NCBI GenBank assembly: GCA_017530275.1
Contig: JAFXMP010000178.1
Span: 1-40,612 of the forward strand
DNA length: 40,612 bases
Reading direction: 5' to 3'
From: Clostridia bacterium
GTDB lineage: Bacteria > Bacillota_A > Clostridia > Christensenellales > Aristaeellaceae
The position numbers and the translations under genes were made by a program. Shown here piece after piece: positions 28,644-36,239 of the stretch. Below the pieces are notes generated by a model. The model was not told the DNA's origin. It was given only the letters and a program-made list of their open reading frames with translations, and did no database searches. Positions within the stretch are counted from its first letter, which is position 1. Every line of letters begins with the position of its first letter.

Positions 28644-29915
28644 ATGCCGAGGGATTTCTTTCACCTGGGCTACCGGGTAAAACAGCAGACGGAGGGCGGC
28701 GATACTGCCGAGGTGCTGCTGTACGGGCAGATCATCAACGATATGCCCGAAGCCTGGAAGTGGTCGAAGGAGGACAAGAGCGCCGCCAACTTCGACAAGG
28801 CCATCAAGGAAGTGCGCGAAAAAGGCGCGACCAAGCTGCTGCTCAGGATCAACAGCCCCGGAGGCGTTTGCACCGAGGCCGTCGCCATGCGCGCGATCCT
28901 GGCGGGCGCGGGGTTTGACGAGATCAACATCCGCATCGAGGGCATGTGCGCCAGCGCGGCGACGGACATCGCCACCTTGCCGGGGGCGCACGTCGCCATC
29001 TGCGAGGGCAGCGAGTACATGATTCACAACCCGTGGTGCTTCGCCATGGGGAACGCCAGCGACATGGAAAACACCGCTGAGCGGCTGCGGGCCATCGAGG
29101 CGGTTTCCCGGGGTTTCTACGCAAAGAAAAGCGGCCAGAGCGACGAGCAGATCAAGACGTGGATGGACGCGGAGAAGTGGTTTACCGCCGAGGAAGCCGT
29201 GGAATACGGCTTCGCGGACGAGCTGATCACGGCGGAAGCGCAGGGCGAAACGCCCGCCGCCGCGTGCGCGACCAGCCGGGAAATGGAGACCATGCGCGCG
29301 CTCTACAAGGCCGTGCCCGAGAACATCCCCATCCGCCAGGAACCCGCGGCGGGCGGAATGCCTGAGCCTGCGGAGCGCTTCCTGGAGCGCGAGGGTGGAC
29401 GGGATTTCATCATTTCACCCGAACAGAGGCAGAAAATCCGCGACTACATACGGCAAATCGTCAGTAACGAGGCTCCAGTTGCCGGGGACTCGACTGAAAT
29501 ACATCACGAGGAGGACAATTCCATGGACATCAAGGACATCAATGTTGACCAGCTTCGTGCGGAGAACCCGGCGCTGCTCGAACAGATTCAGCAGGCCGCC
29601 GTCGCCGCAGAGAGGCAGCGCCAGGACGACATCGACGCGCTGACCGATCCGGGTTACGAGGACCTGGCCGCGCAGGCCAAGGCCAACGGCACCAGCCCGG
29701 AGGAGTTCGTGCGGCAGCTCGTCGCAGCCAAGAAGCAGAAGGGGCCCGACTTCATGGCAGCCCGCCAGAAGGAAACGGCTCCGGCCAAGAATATCGCGGG
29801 CGGCGCGGCTGGCGACGACAAGGACACCGAGGAGCAGGAGATCAAGCAGTACGCCGCGAGCATGGCGAAGTACGCGAAAGAGTACGCGGGCAATGCCGAC
29901 GGCGACATGTTTTGA
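28644..29915 (+). CDS. ClpP-like prohead protease with C-terminal scaffold region (423 aa)
   Basis: Residues 20-195 are a ClpP/SppA-like serine protease: INSPGG at 69-74, catalytic Ser104 (CASAA) and His128 (MIHNP). Residues about 245-423 are a helical, charged scaffold-like region that contains its own start (see 29523). The whole copies the lambda C/Nu3 design, in which the protease and the scaffold share a C-terminus. It clears scaffold from the prohead. Two bases separate it from the portal gene. Confidence 0.9.
   Translation: MPRDFFHLGYRVKQQTEGGDTAEVLLYGQIINDMPEAWKWSKEDKSAANFDKAIKEVREKGATKLLLRINSPGGVCTEAVAMRAILAGAGFDEINIRIEGMCASAATDIATLPGAHVAICEGSEYMIHNPWCFAMGNASDMENTAERLRAIEAVSRGFYAKKSGQSDEQIKTWMDAEKWFTAEEAVEYGFADELITAEAQGETPAAACATSREMETMRALYKAVPENIPIRQEPAAGGMPEPAERFLEREGGRDFIISPEQRQKIRDYIRQIVSNEAPVAGDSTEIHHEEDNSMDIKDINVDQLRAENPALLEQIQQAAVAAERQRQDDIDALTDPGYEDLAAQAKANGTSPEEFVRQLVAAKKQKGPDFMAARQKETAPAKNIAGGAAGDDKDTEEQEIKQYAASMAKYAKEYAGNADGDMF
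29523..29915 (+). CDS. Internally initiated scaffold protein (Nu3-like, 130 aa)
   Basis: Inside the protease gene, in the same frame, CGAGGAGG (29507-29514) lies 8 bases before ATG 29523. The product would start MDIKDINVDQLRAENPALLEQIQQAAVAAERQRQ, a helical, charged scaffold-like protein ending NADGDMF. The site is as strong as those of independent genes in this operon. Confidence 0.75.
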   Translation: MDIKDINVDQLRAENPALLEQIQQAAVAAERQRQDDIDALTDPGYEDLAAQAKANGTSPEEFVRQLVAAKKQKGPDFMAARQKETAPAKNIAGGAAGDDKDTEEQEIKQYAASMAKYAKEYAGNADGDMF

Positions 29916-29939
29916 TCCCGTGGAGAGGAGGACAAGGAC

Positions 29940-30605
29940 ATGAGCAATCTGTACAACGTCATCGGCACGAACACGCCGGAGCACCTGCTGGCTGATCCGC
30001 TGAACGGCCATCCCATCGCCGTGCCCCTGGAACCGGGCAACGGTGAGATCAAGCGCGGCATGCTGCTGTACCGCAAGGCGAGCGGCCTGTGGGCGCCTGC
30101 CGGAACGAGCCAGATTTCCACGAGCTACGCACTGGCCGTGATGAACGAGAACATCGACACCGGCACGACCATCGACGGTGACACCGTGGCCGAGAACGCC
30201 GCCGCCTACCAGACCGGTCGCTTCATCGACGGCAAGGTTCTGTACGACAACAGCGGCACGCCCACCAAAGTCACCGCCGCGCACAAGGTCGTGCTGGGCC
30301 TGCAGGGCATCTTCTTCGACCAGAGCATGGAGAGCGCTCCGGAGATGGACAATGGCACGTACAAGATCACCTATCACGCGAACAACGAGGCCGATCCCGC
30401 CGAGGACGACGTGGTGAAGTACAAGGTGGCCGGAGCTACCCATACGGTGCTGAACAACAGCGATAGCTCGCTGGGCTTCACCGCGCCCGCCACCAAGAGC
30501 TTCAGCAAATGGAACACCAAGGCGAACGGCAGCGGCACCGATTACGCCGCCGCGGCGACCTATTCCACCGACGCCGACCTCGACCTCTACGCCGTGTGGG
30601 CTTAA
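29940..30605 (+). CDS. Head decoration protein with C-terminal InlB-type repeat (221 aa)
   Basis: Residues 1-125 match the lambda gpD-like decoration family (HPIAVPLEPGNGEIKRGMLLYR ... VVLGLQGIF). Residues 138-221 (YKITYHANN ... FSKWNTKANGSGTDYAAAATYSTDADLDLYAVWA) are a Listeria-Bacteroides (InlB B) repeat, a small beta-grasp domain of surface proteins that act in adhesion. Many copies would be displayed on the capsid surface. GAGAGGAGG precedes the ATG. Confidence 0.85.
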   Translation: MSNLYNVIGTNTPEHLLADPLNGHPIAVPLEPGNGEIKRGMLLYRKASGLWAPAGTSQISTSYALAVMNENIDTGTTIDGDTVAENAAAYQTGRFIDGKVLYDNSGTPTKVTAAHKVVLGLQGIFFDQSMESAPEMDNGTYKITYHANNEADPAEDDVVKYKVAGATHTVLNNSDSSLGFTAPATKSFSKWNTKANGSGTDYAAAATYSTDADLDLYAVWA

Positions 30606-30638
30606 CGGCGCGGACTTCTGAAAGGAGGACAAATCAAT

Positions 30639-31679
30639 ATGGACATCTACGATACCAGGGCACAGCTCGCGGCCATCGACCTGATGGAGCCGGAGTTTAC
30701 CTTCCTGCACGACATGACTGTGCGCAACGGCGGCACGGTCGAAGATGATACTGCCATCTATGACTTCCGCAAGGGCAGCCGCAAGATGGCCCCCGTGGTG
30801 CATCCCGGAACGGGCGGCGTGCTGATGGAGCGCGACGGCTATCAGACCCGCGAGATCGGGTTTGCCACCGTGGCCCCGGAGCGCGTGATCGAAGTCAACC
30901 AGCTCAACCGCCGCTTCTTCGGCGAGAAGATTCTGGGGGCCATGACGCCCGCCGAGCGCGCGAAGAAAATGCAGGCCCGCGACCTGGTGGACATGCGCAA
31001 GGCCGTTCAGCGCCGCCGCGAGCACATGGCCCGGCAGGTGGTGCTTTCCGGCATGCTGGAACTGTTCGAGTATACCAACGAGGGCCGCAGCAAGCAGGCG
31101 AACCTGATCGCCGATTACGGCTTCACGAACAGCTTCGTTCCCGGCGCGGACAGCGCGCCGTGGAACCAGGTGGGCGCGCATATCGAAAGCGACATGCAGA
31201 AGATGCTCAACATGGCCTACGAGGGCCTGGGCATCGTCGAATGGATCATCATGGCCCCCAATGTGGCGGACGCGCTGCTGTACAACAGCGATTACGTGAA
31301 GCGCCTGGACATCCGCAACGTGAACATCGGCGAGATCAACGCCAAGTATCGCGGCCAGGGCGTGCGCTTTGTGGGCCACAACATCGACGGCGTGGAGATG
31401 TACTCCTTCGCGGGAACCTACATCGACGACGACGGGCTTTCCAAGCCCATCATGCCCGGCGGCACGCTCATCATGGGCTACAAGGGCATGCTGATCGAGT
31501 ATCACGGCCCCATTACCCAGGTGGAAAAGGCGGACGGCGATCCCATCACGTACATCAAGAAGGAGGTTCCGCTGAAGTACAGCTCCATCGAGAGCAACAG
31601 CACGAAAAACCGCCTAACCAGCCGCCCGACCATCGTGCCGGAGAACATCGACGGCTGGGTTATCGGCAACGTGCTGTAA
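30639..31679 (+). CDS. Major capsid protein, gpE family (346 aa)
   Basis: Phage major capsid protein E family: DIYDTRAQLAAIDLMEPEFTFLHDMTVRNGGT, the P-domain helix AERAKKMQARDLVDMRKAVQRRREHMARQVVLSGML, WIIMAPNVADALLYNSDYVKRLDIRNVNIGEI and YGF/AGTYIDDDG blocks. HK97 fold, about 415 copies per T=7 shell. AAAGGAGG precedes the ATG. Position after the decoration gene is as in lambda (D then E). Confidence 0.95.
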   Translation: MDIYDTRAQLAAIDLMEPEFTFLHDMTVRNGGTVEDDTAIYDFRKGSRKMAPVVHPGTGGVLMERDGYQTREIGFATVAPERVIEVNQLNRRFFGEKILGAMTPAERAKKMQARDLVDMRKAVQRRREHMARQVVLSGMLELFEYTNEGRSKQANLIADYGFTNSFVPGADSAPWNQVGAHIESDMQKMLNMAYEGLGIVEWIIMAPNVADALLYNSDYVKRLDIRNVNIGEINAKYRGQGVRFVGHNIDGVEMYSFAGTYIDDDGLSKPIMPGGTLIMGYKGMLIEYHGPITQVEKADGDPITYIKKEVPLKYSSIESNSTKNRLTSRPTIVPENIDGWVIGNVL

Positions 31680-31697
31680 GCCGGAAAGGAGCAGGCA

Positions 31698-32105
31698 ATG
31701 TATATCGCACAGAAATATATCGGCAACGATTACACGCCCGGCGAAACCCTTCCCGACGACCTGCCCCAGGAGTTCATCGAAAGGCTGCTGAAAACGGGCG
31801 CGATCCGCAAGGCCGCGCCCCTTGGACAGCCCCTTGCGCCGGAACCGCAGATCATTGAGCTGAGGCGCAGGCAGCCGGACGCCGGGGAGGCCAGGACGCC
31901 GGAGACCAGACCGGACGAGACGGAAGCGGAGCCGGAAGGCGAGGCCGACGAGGACGAGATCGACGAGGACGAGGACGCCCCGGAGATCGACGCCATGGAC
32001 GGCATTGTTCAGGGCGATGCGGAACCCAAAGACGCGCCCGGCAAGAAGACCGCCGCGAAAAAGCCAGCCGCGAAGAAAACGACCGGAGGGAGGAAAGCCA
32101 AATGA
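31698..32105 (+). CDS. Head-region protein with acidic centre and histone-like tail (135 aa)
   Basis: The N-terminal 50 residues (MYIAQKYIGNDYTPGETLPDDLPQEFIERLLKTGAIRK) form a small domain of head-completion type. Residues 75-110 are very acidic, and the end PGKKTAAKKPAAKKTTGGRKAK looks like a histone H1-type tail. Probably a structural protein whose tail meets DNA. Its stop overlaps the next ATG. Confidence 0.65.
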   Translation: MYIAQKYIGNDYTPGETLPDDLPQEFIERLLKTGAIRKAAPLGQPLAPEPQIIELRRRQPDAGEARTPETRPDETEAEPEGEADEDEIDEDEDAPEIDAMDGIVQGDAEPKDAPGKKTAAKKPAAKKTTGGRKAK

Positions 32106-32263
32106 AGGTGCTGCTTGTGAACACAAACAAGCCGCTGGAAGTGAACGACGGCTACGGCATGCGCCTGATCGAGCAGGGCAAGGCAGTTCCCCATCCGGTG
32201 GTGGAGGTTCCGCCGCAGAAAGCGAAACCGGAGCGGTCCGTGCCGATGAAGAAGAAAAGGTGA
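32102..32263 (+). CDS. Small head/connector-region protein (53 aa)
   Basis: MKVLLVNTNKPLEVNDGYGM then RLIEQGKAV, basic tail VPMKKKR. ATG at 32102 overlaps the upstream TGA. Small proteins with a YGxRLIEQGKA pattern are common after capsid genes in such phages; no assigned function. Confidence 0.65.
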   Translation: MKVLLVNTNKPLEVNDGYGMRLIEQGKAVPHPVVEVPPQKAKPERSVPMKKKR

Positions 32264-32269
32264 CGGCCC

Positions 32270-32614
32270 ATGTCGCTGAAAGAACGCATCGCCGAGGACA
32301 TCAACCGGATATTCCTGCGGATGGATCACTTCGCGGAGACGCACTACTGGAACGGCATCGAGATCACATGCGTGCCGGACGAGGAGGAAGCGCTCAAACG
32401 GAAGAACAACAACGTGAACGATATAAGCTGGGATTCCAACACCCGGAAGATGCTGATTCACGTGAACGAAGCGGAGTTCCCAGGCGCGCAAGCGCCGGAA
32501 CCCAACACGCAGGTGATGTTCGACCGCAAGCCCATGCGCGTGCTGGACGTGAATATCAACATGGGCATGCTGGATATTCTGCTGGAAGCCCGCGATCCAA
32601 GGGAGATGATGTGA
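32270..32614 (+). CDS. Head-tail joining protein, gpFII-like (114 aa)
   Basis: MSLKERIAEDINRIFLRMDHFAETHYWNGIEITCVPDEEEALKRKNN begins like phage head-tail attachment proteins of the lambda gpFII type, with the remainder (MLIHVNEAEFPG ... KPMRVLDVNINMGMLDILLEA) a beta domain. The position between capsid and tail genes fits. Function by family and place. Confidence 0.7.
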   Translation: MSLKERIAEDINRIFLRMDHFAETHYWNGIEITCVPDEEEALKRKNNNVNDISWDSNTRKMLIHVNEAEFPGAQAPEPNTQVMFDRKPMRVLDVNINMGMLDILLEARDPREMM

Positions 32615-32615
32615 C

Positions 32616-33272
32616 ATGCGCTTTACGGAACGGCTGCGCGGCCTGAAACAATGGGCATATCATGAGCTGTGCGAGGGCCGGGTGATGAAAGCGCCCGCCG
32701 CAAACATGGACATAGGAACCATTCAGCGGCAAGAGCCGCCCGTCTACCTGGCATGGGCTCCGGCGCGCATGGACAGCACGGGAAACCTGCAAGAGATTCC
32801 GCTGAGCACCGTGCCCGGCATATTGATCATGCCCAACCAGACCTACGCGAAGTACATGGAGGAAAAGCGGTTCGACCGCTACAACAACGTGCACAGACCG
32901 CAGGAAATGGGCCAGCATCTCGCGGTGAGCATCCTCTTCTGCGTATATGAACCCGGAATCCGCCTGCCCGGCTTTATCGAAAGCGTGGGCGAAAAGGGAC
33001 AGGGCCTCGACACATCCCTGCTCCTGGAGGGCACAGAGGAAGGGCTGTTTACGCTGATGAACTGGATGGACGACTGCATGGAAAAGCTGCTGGGCCAGAA
33101 GATGATCCCCCATACCGACCTGTTTGTGCAGGAAGAAACCGTGACCTACAGCCTGTACACAGATCAGCAATACGTGACGGACAGGCGGCCGATCTACTAC
33201 GGCTTTGTGAACGTGGTGTTTAGCTGCCACGCCGAGGAACCCTACAACCCGGAGATTGAACGACTTTTGTAA
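32616..33272 (+). CDS. Probable tail completion/terminator protein (218 aa)
   Basis: No strong family recall. The order head-joining protein, this gene, sheath is where contractile-tail phages carry the tail terminator. It has YLAWAPARMDSTGNLQEIPLSTVPGILIMPN, a hydrophobic core GQHLAVSILFCVYEPG and a C-terminal strand (GFVNVVFSCHAEE). Assignment is by context. ATG 1 base after the upstream stop. Confidence 0.5.
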   Translation: MRFTERLRGLKQWAYHELCEGRVMKAPAANMDIGTIQRQEPPVYLAWAPARMDSTGNLQEIPLSTVPGILIMPNQTYAKYMEEKRFDRYNNVHRPQEMGQHLAVSILFCVYEPGIRLPGFIESVGEKGQGLDTSLLLEGTEEGLFTLMNWMDDCMEKLLGQKMIPHTDLFVQEETVTYSLYTDQQYVTDRRPIYYGFVNVVFSCHAEEPYNPEIERLL

Positions 33273-33290
33273 GCAAGGAGGAATGACCCC

Positions 33291-35003
33291 ATGAGTGATT
33301 ATCTGCACGGCGCGTATGGCCGCATTCAGGCCGTGGGAAACCGCGTCGCAGACGAGAGCCAGGGCGTTATCGTGTACGTCGGCACCGCGCCGGTGCATAA
33401 CGTGGCCCTGGCGAGCGGGGAAAAATACCCCGTGAACAGGCCGGTGCTGATCAACAACATCGCAGAGGCGCGCAAATACTTCGGCTACAGCGACGATTGG
33501 GCCAAGTATACCCTGTGCGAGGCGATGCACGTGCACCTGGAAACCAAGGGCGTCGGCCCGCTGGTGCTGATCAACGTGCTCGACCCAGCCAAGCACTACG
33601 GCACGACCGAGGCCACCGAGAGCAAGACCCCAGCGAGCGGCGCGATCACGCTGAACAACGCCGACCTGATTGACGTTGACAGCATCACGGTGGAGGGCAA
33701 GACCAAGGACACCCATTACACCGTGGCTGTGAACGATCAGGCGAACACCGTCGTACTCACCGAAAAGACGGAGGGAGCGCTGGGCACTTCCGCGCTGAAC
33801 GTGACCTACAACAAAAAGACCGTAACCACCGTTTCCAAGACCCCTGTGAACAACATCATCACCATTGCCAGCGCGGGCGACATCATCCTGGACAGCATCG
33901 AGATCAAGACGCAGGACCCCACGCCCGTGACGAAGGTGAAGGGCACGGACTACACCGTGAGCTACAACAGCACCAAGCAGGTGATTACCATTACGGGCAT
34001 CACCAACCTGGGCACGAGCGCCCTGACCGTGACCTACAACCTGATTGACGCCGGGAAGGTGGACAACGACGACGTGATCGGCTCTACGGACGGGTTGGGC
34101 CTGAACACCGGCCTGTACGCGATGCAGAACGTGTATCAGGAAACCGGGCGCATTCCCGCCTATCTGGCCGCTCCCGGATTCAGCTCCATCCCCGCCGTTC
34201 ACAGCGTCATGCGCGCCAACAGCGTGAAGGTGAACGGACATTGGGACGTATACATGTTCGTCGATCTGCCGCTCAAAGACAGCACCAACGCGCAGATCAC
34301 CATGGCGACCGCCCGGACCTGGAAAGCGGCCAACGGCTATACCCACGAGAATGAAACCGTGTACTTCCCGATGGCGACGGGCATCGACGGCAATAAGTAT
34401 CACCTGAGCGTGCTGGCCGCCGCCAACTTCCAGGAGCTGCTGCTGGAACAGGACGGCATCCCCTACAAGACCGCCAGCAACACCGAGTGCGCGATGATCG
34501 AAAACCTGTACCTGGGCGCGGACTACACCGGGCGCACGTATGACGATAAGATCATCAACGAAAACCTGAACAAGTTCGGCATCGCCAGCGCGGCCTACGT
34601 GGGCGGGCGCTGGGCAATCTGGGGCTGCCACAGCGCCGACTACAGCCAGACCAACGGCGACCAGATCAACGTCGCGGAGACCAACCGCATGATGCTGTAC
34701 TACATCAGCAACGACTTCCAGCATCGCCGCACCGGCGACGTGGACAAGCCCATGAGCAACAATGATCTCCAGACCATTATTGCCGAGGAGCAGACCCGCC
34801 TCGACGCGCTGCTGAAAATCGGCGCACTGATCTACGGCGTGGTGAGCATGAACGCGCAGCTCTCCGACAAGAGCGACATCATGAGCGGCGACTACACCTT
34901 CATGTTCGACATCACGACCACCCCGCTGGCAAAGAGCCTGACGGCCATCGTCAACTGGACGGACGACGGCTTCGTCACGTACTTTGAGACGGCGGCGGCC
35001 TGA
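33291..35003 (+). CDS. Contractile tail sheath protein with two inserted beta repeats (570 aa)
   Basis: Phage sheath family: GVIVYVGTAPVHNV at 25-38, PVLINNIAEARKYFGYSDDWAKYTL, and the C-terminal lock domain (SNDFQHRRTGDVDKPMSNNDLQTIIAEEQTRLDALLKIGAL, then PLAKSLTAIVNWTDDGFVTYFE). Residues about 108-173 and 183-252 are two related beta-rich units (DSITVEGKTK...HYTVAVN...GTSALNVTYN and DSIEIKTQD...DYTVSYN...GTSALTVTYN), an insertion that would decorate the sheath exterior. It shows that the phage is a myovirus. Confidence 0.9.
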   Translation: MSDYLHGAYGRIQAVGNRVADESQGVIVYVGTAPVHNVALASGEKYPVNRPVLINNIAEARKYFGYSDDWAKYTLCEAMHVHLETKGVGPLVLINVLDPAKHYGTTEATESKTPASGAITLNNADLIDVDSITVEGKTKDTHYTVAVNDQANTVVLTEKTEGALGTSALNVTYNKKTVTTVSKTPVNNIITIASAGDIILDSIEIKTQDPTPVTKVKGTDYTVSYNSTKQVITITGITNLGTSALTVTYNLIDAGKVDNDDVIGSTDGLGLNTGLYAMQNVYQETGRIPAYLAAPGFSSIPAVHSVMRANSVKVNGHWDVYMFVDLPLKDSTNAQITMATARTWKAANGYTHENETVYFPMATGIDGNKYHLSVLAAANFQELLLEQDGIPYKTASNTECAMIENLYLGADYTGRTYDDKIINENLNKFGIASAAYVGGRWAIWGCHSADYSQTNGDQINVAETNRMMLYYISNDFQHRRTGDVDKPMSNNDLQTIIAEEQTRLDALLKIGALIYGVVSMNAQLSDKSDIMSGDYTFMFDITTTPLAKSLTAIVNWTDDGFVTYFETAAA

Positions 35004-35021
35004 GAAAGGAGGTAATGCACC

Positions 35022-35537
35022 ATGCCGCAGAAGGTATACTGCAATGTGGAGAAGCACAGGATCATCGACAACAAGCGCGAGATCGAGGACGTGACCAAGC
35101 TGGGCCTGCCGACGATCAAGCATCCGACCACCAGCGTGAAGAGCTCCGGCATGTCCATGGACGTGGACATGCCCGACACCACCCACCTGGAAGCGATGGA
35201 GTTCACCGTTTACCACAACAACGGTGTCAACTGCCGTTACCTGGCACAGCCCGGAAAGCACACCATCGAGGCGCGCACGGTTCGCCAGCGCTACAATGTG
35301 GCGAAGGGCGAGATCGGACACGAGAGCGTGAAGTTCCGCGTGACCTGCGCGCACGTTGAAACCCAGAAGGGCGACATCGAGACCGGCAACCCCTACGGCA
35401 GCACGGAGAAATATTCCGTTCTCCGCTACGAGGAGGAGGTTGACGGCAAGGTGACGATCATCGCCGACGCGATGGCCGGCCTGCTGAAATTCAACGGCGT
35501 CGATGTGGTAAGCACCGTTGACAATCTGCTGAAATAA
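35022..35537 (+). CDS. Tail tube protein (171 aa)
   Basis: Phage tail tube family of contractile tails (gpFII of P2 type): VYCNVEKHRIIDNKREIEDVTKLGLPTIKHPTTSVKSSGMSMDVDMP, then VRQRYNVAKGEIGHESVKFRVTCAHVETQKGDIETGNPYGSTEKYSVLRYEEEVDG. Complete. AAAGGAGG precedes the ATG. It directly follows the sheath gene, the invariant order in myoviruses. Confidence 0.9.
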   Translation: MPQKVYCNVEKHRIIDNKREIEDVTKLGLPTIKHPTTSVKSSGMSMDVDMPDTTHLEAMEFTVYHNNGVNCRYLAQPGKHTIEARTVRQRYNVAKGEIGHESVKFRVTCAHVETQKGDIETGNPYGSTEKYSVLRYEEEVDGKVTIIADAMAGLLKFNGVDVVSTVDNLLK

Positions 35538-35544
35538 CCCAACG

Positions 35545-35580
35545 CCGGGAAAACCGCGAGCGCTCGCGGTTTTCCCGGCC
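35545..35580. terminator. 36-bp perfect palindrome between tube and chaperone genes
   Basis: Both halves match base for base around the core CCGCGAGCGCTCGCGG (35554-35569), flanked by AAAA/TTTT and then by GCCGGG/CCCGGC. The core stem followed by TTTT can act as a terminator in either direction and could lower downstream expression relative to sheath and tube. The same core is at 23024-23039. Confidence 0.7.
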
Positions 35581-35603
35581 ACTCATTGAAAGGAGCCATC
35601 CGC

Positions 35604-36080
35604 ATGGACGAAAACAAGACGCAGAATCAGGCGGAGACGACCGAGACCGCAAAGCCCGCGGAGGCGGAGAGCGACATTCAGAGCATTGTCGCTTCCAAGC
35701 TGGCCGAGCTGAAAGCCGCGAACCAACTGGCAAACGAGGTCATGGCCGAGGGAAAAGGGCGACTGAAACTGGAAACGCCCATTCAATCCGGCGACGAGGA
35801 AATCACGGAACTGGTTTACGATTTTACCGCGCTGACCGGGCTTGAGTATACGGACGCCATGGACAGCGACACCAACGCCACGCAGGTATTCCGAATCACA
35901 TACCGCCAGGGCCTCGCTCTGTTCGCAAAGGCGGCGGCCAAGCAGACGAATCGTCTGGACATGCAGGATATTCTCTCGAAGATCGGCATGACGGACGCTC
36001 AGGAGGGCGTGCAGCTGGCAGCCCTTTTTTTCAACGCATCGGCGCGGGCGGCGCGTCGGCGTATCTCGAAAATATCGTGA
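35604..36080 (+). CDS. Tail assembly chaperone, short form (gpG-like, 158 aa)
   Basis: Acts in building the tail around the tape measure protein. Acidic N-terminus (MDENKTQNQAETTETAKPAEAES), a central domain with LKLETPIQSGDEEITELVYDFTALTG, and FRITYRQGLALFAKAAAKQTNRLDMQDILSKI, typical of myovirus tail chaperones (Mu gp41/P2 E type). AAAGGAG precedes ATG 35604. The last residues after the slippery site (NASARAARRRISKIS) are the unshifted end. Confidence 0.8.
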   Translation: MDENKTQNQAETTETAKPAEAESDIQSIVASKLAELKAANQLANEVMAEGKGRLKLETPIQSGDEEITELVYDFTALTGLEYTDAMDSDTNATQVFRITYRQGLALFAKAAAKQTNRLDMQDILSKIGMTDAQEGVQLAALFFNASARAARRRISKIS

Positions 36081-36196
36081 TCGCCGGAATGGCTACGCAC
36101 ACGTCGATAACCGATTTTTTGAACCTGACCATCAAGCAGTTCACACAGGTGTTTCTTTCGATCATCGGGGTTTTGGAAAAGCGCAAAAACCAATAG
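35604..36196 (+). CDS. Tail assembly chaperone, -1 frameshift form (gpGT-like, ~197 aa)
   Basis: At 36026-36032 the zero-frame codons CTT TTT TTC contain the heptamer T-TTT-TTC, a standard X-XXY-YYZ site for -1 slippage. The -1 frame continues without stop to TAG at 36194-36196, coding for about 54 residues: QRIGAGGASAYLENIVIAGM, then THTSITDFLNLTIKQFTQVF and the end EKRKNQ. The extension has helical, protein-like content and ends just before the next gene. Tail chaperone frameshifting is conserved widely in tailed phages. Confidence 0.85.
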
Positions 36197-36239
36197 GCGG
36201 CGGGCCGCTCCGCCGCCTATGGCGGAGGGAGGCGGCAGC

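Noticed and set aside
29415..35582. Very long open frames on the minus strand (about 700 and 1000 codons) opposite head and tail genes
   Set aside because: They mirror the codon bias of strongly recognised plus-strand genes, lack ribosome sites and have Val/Gly/His/Leu-rich, fold-free compositions.
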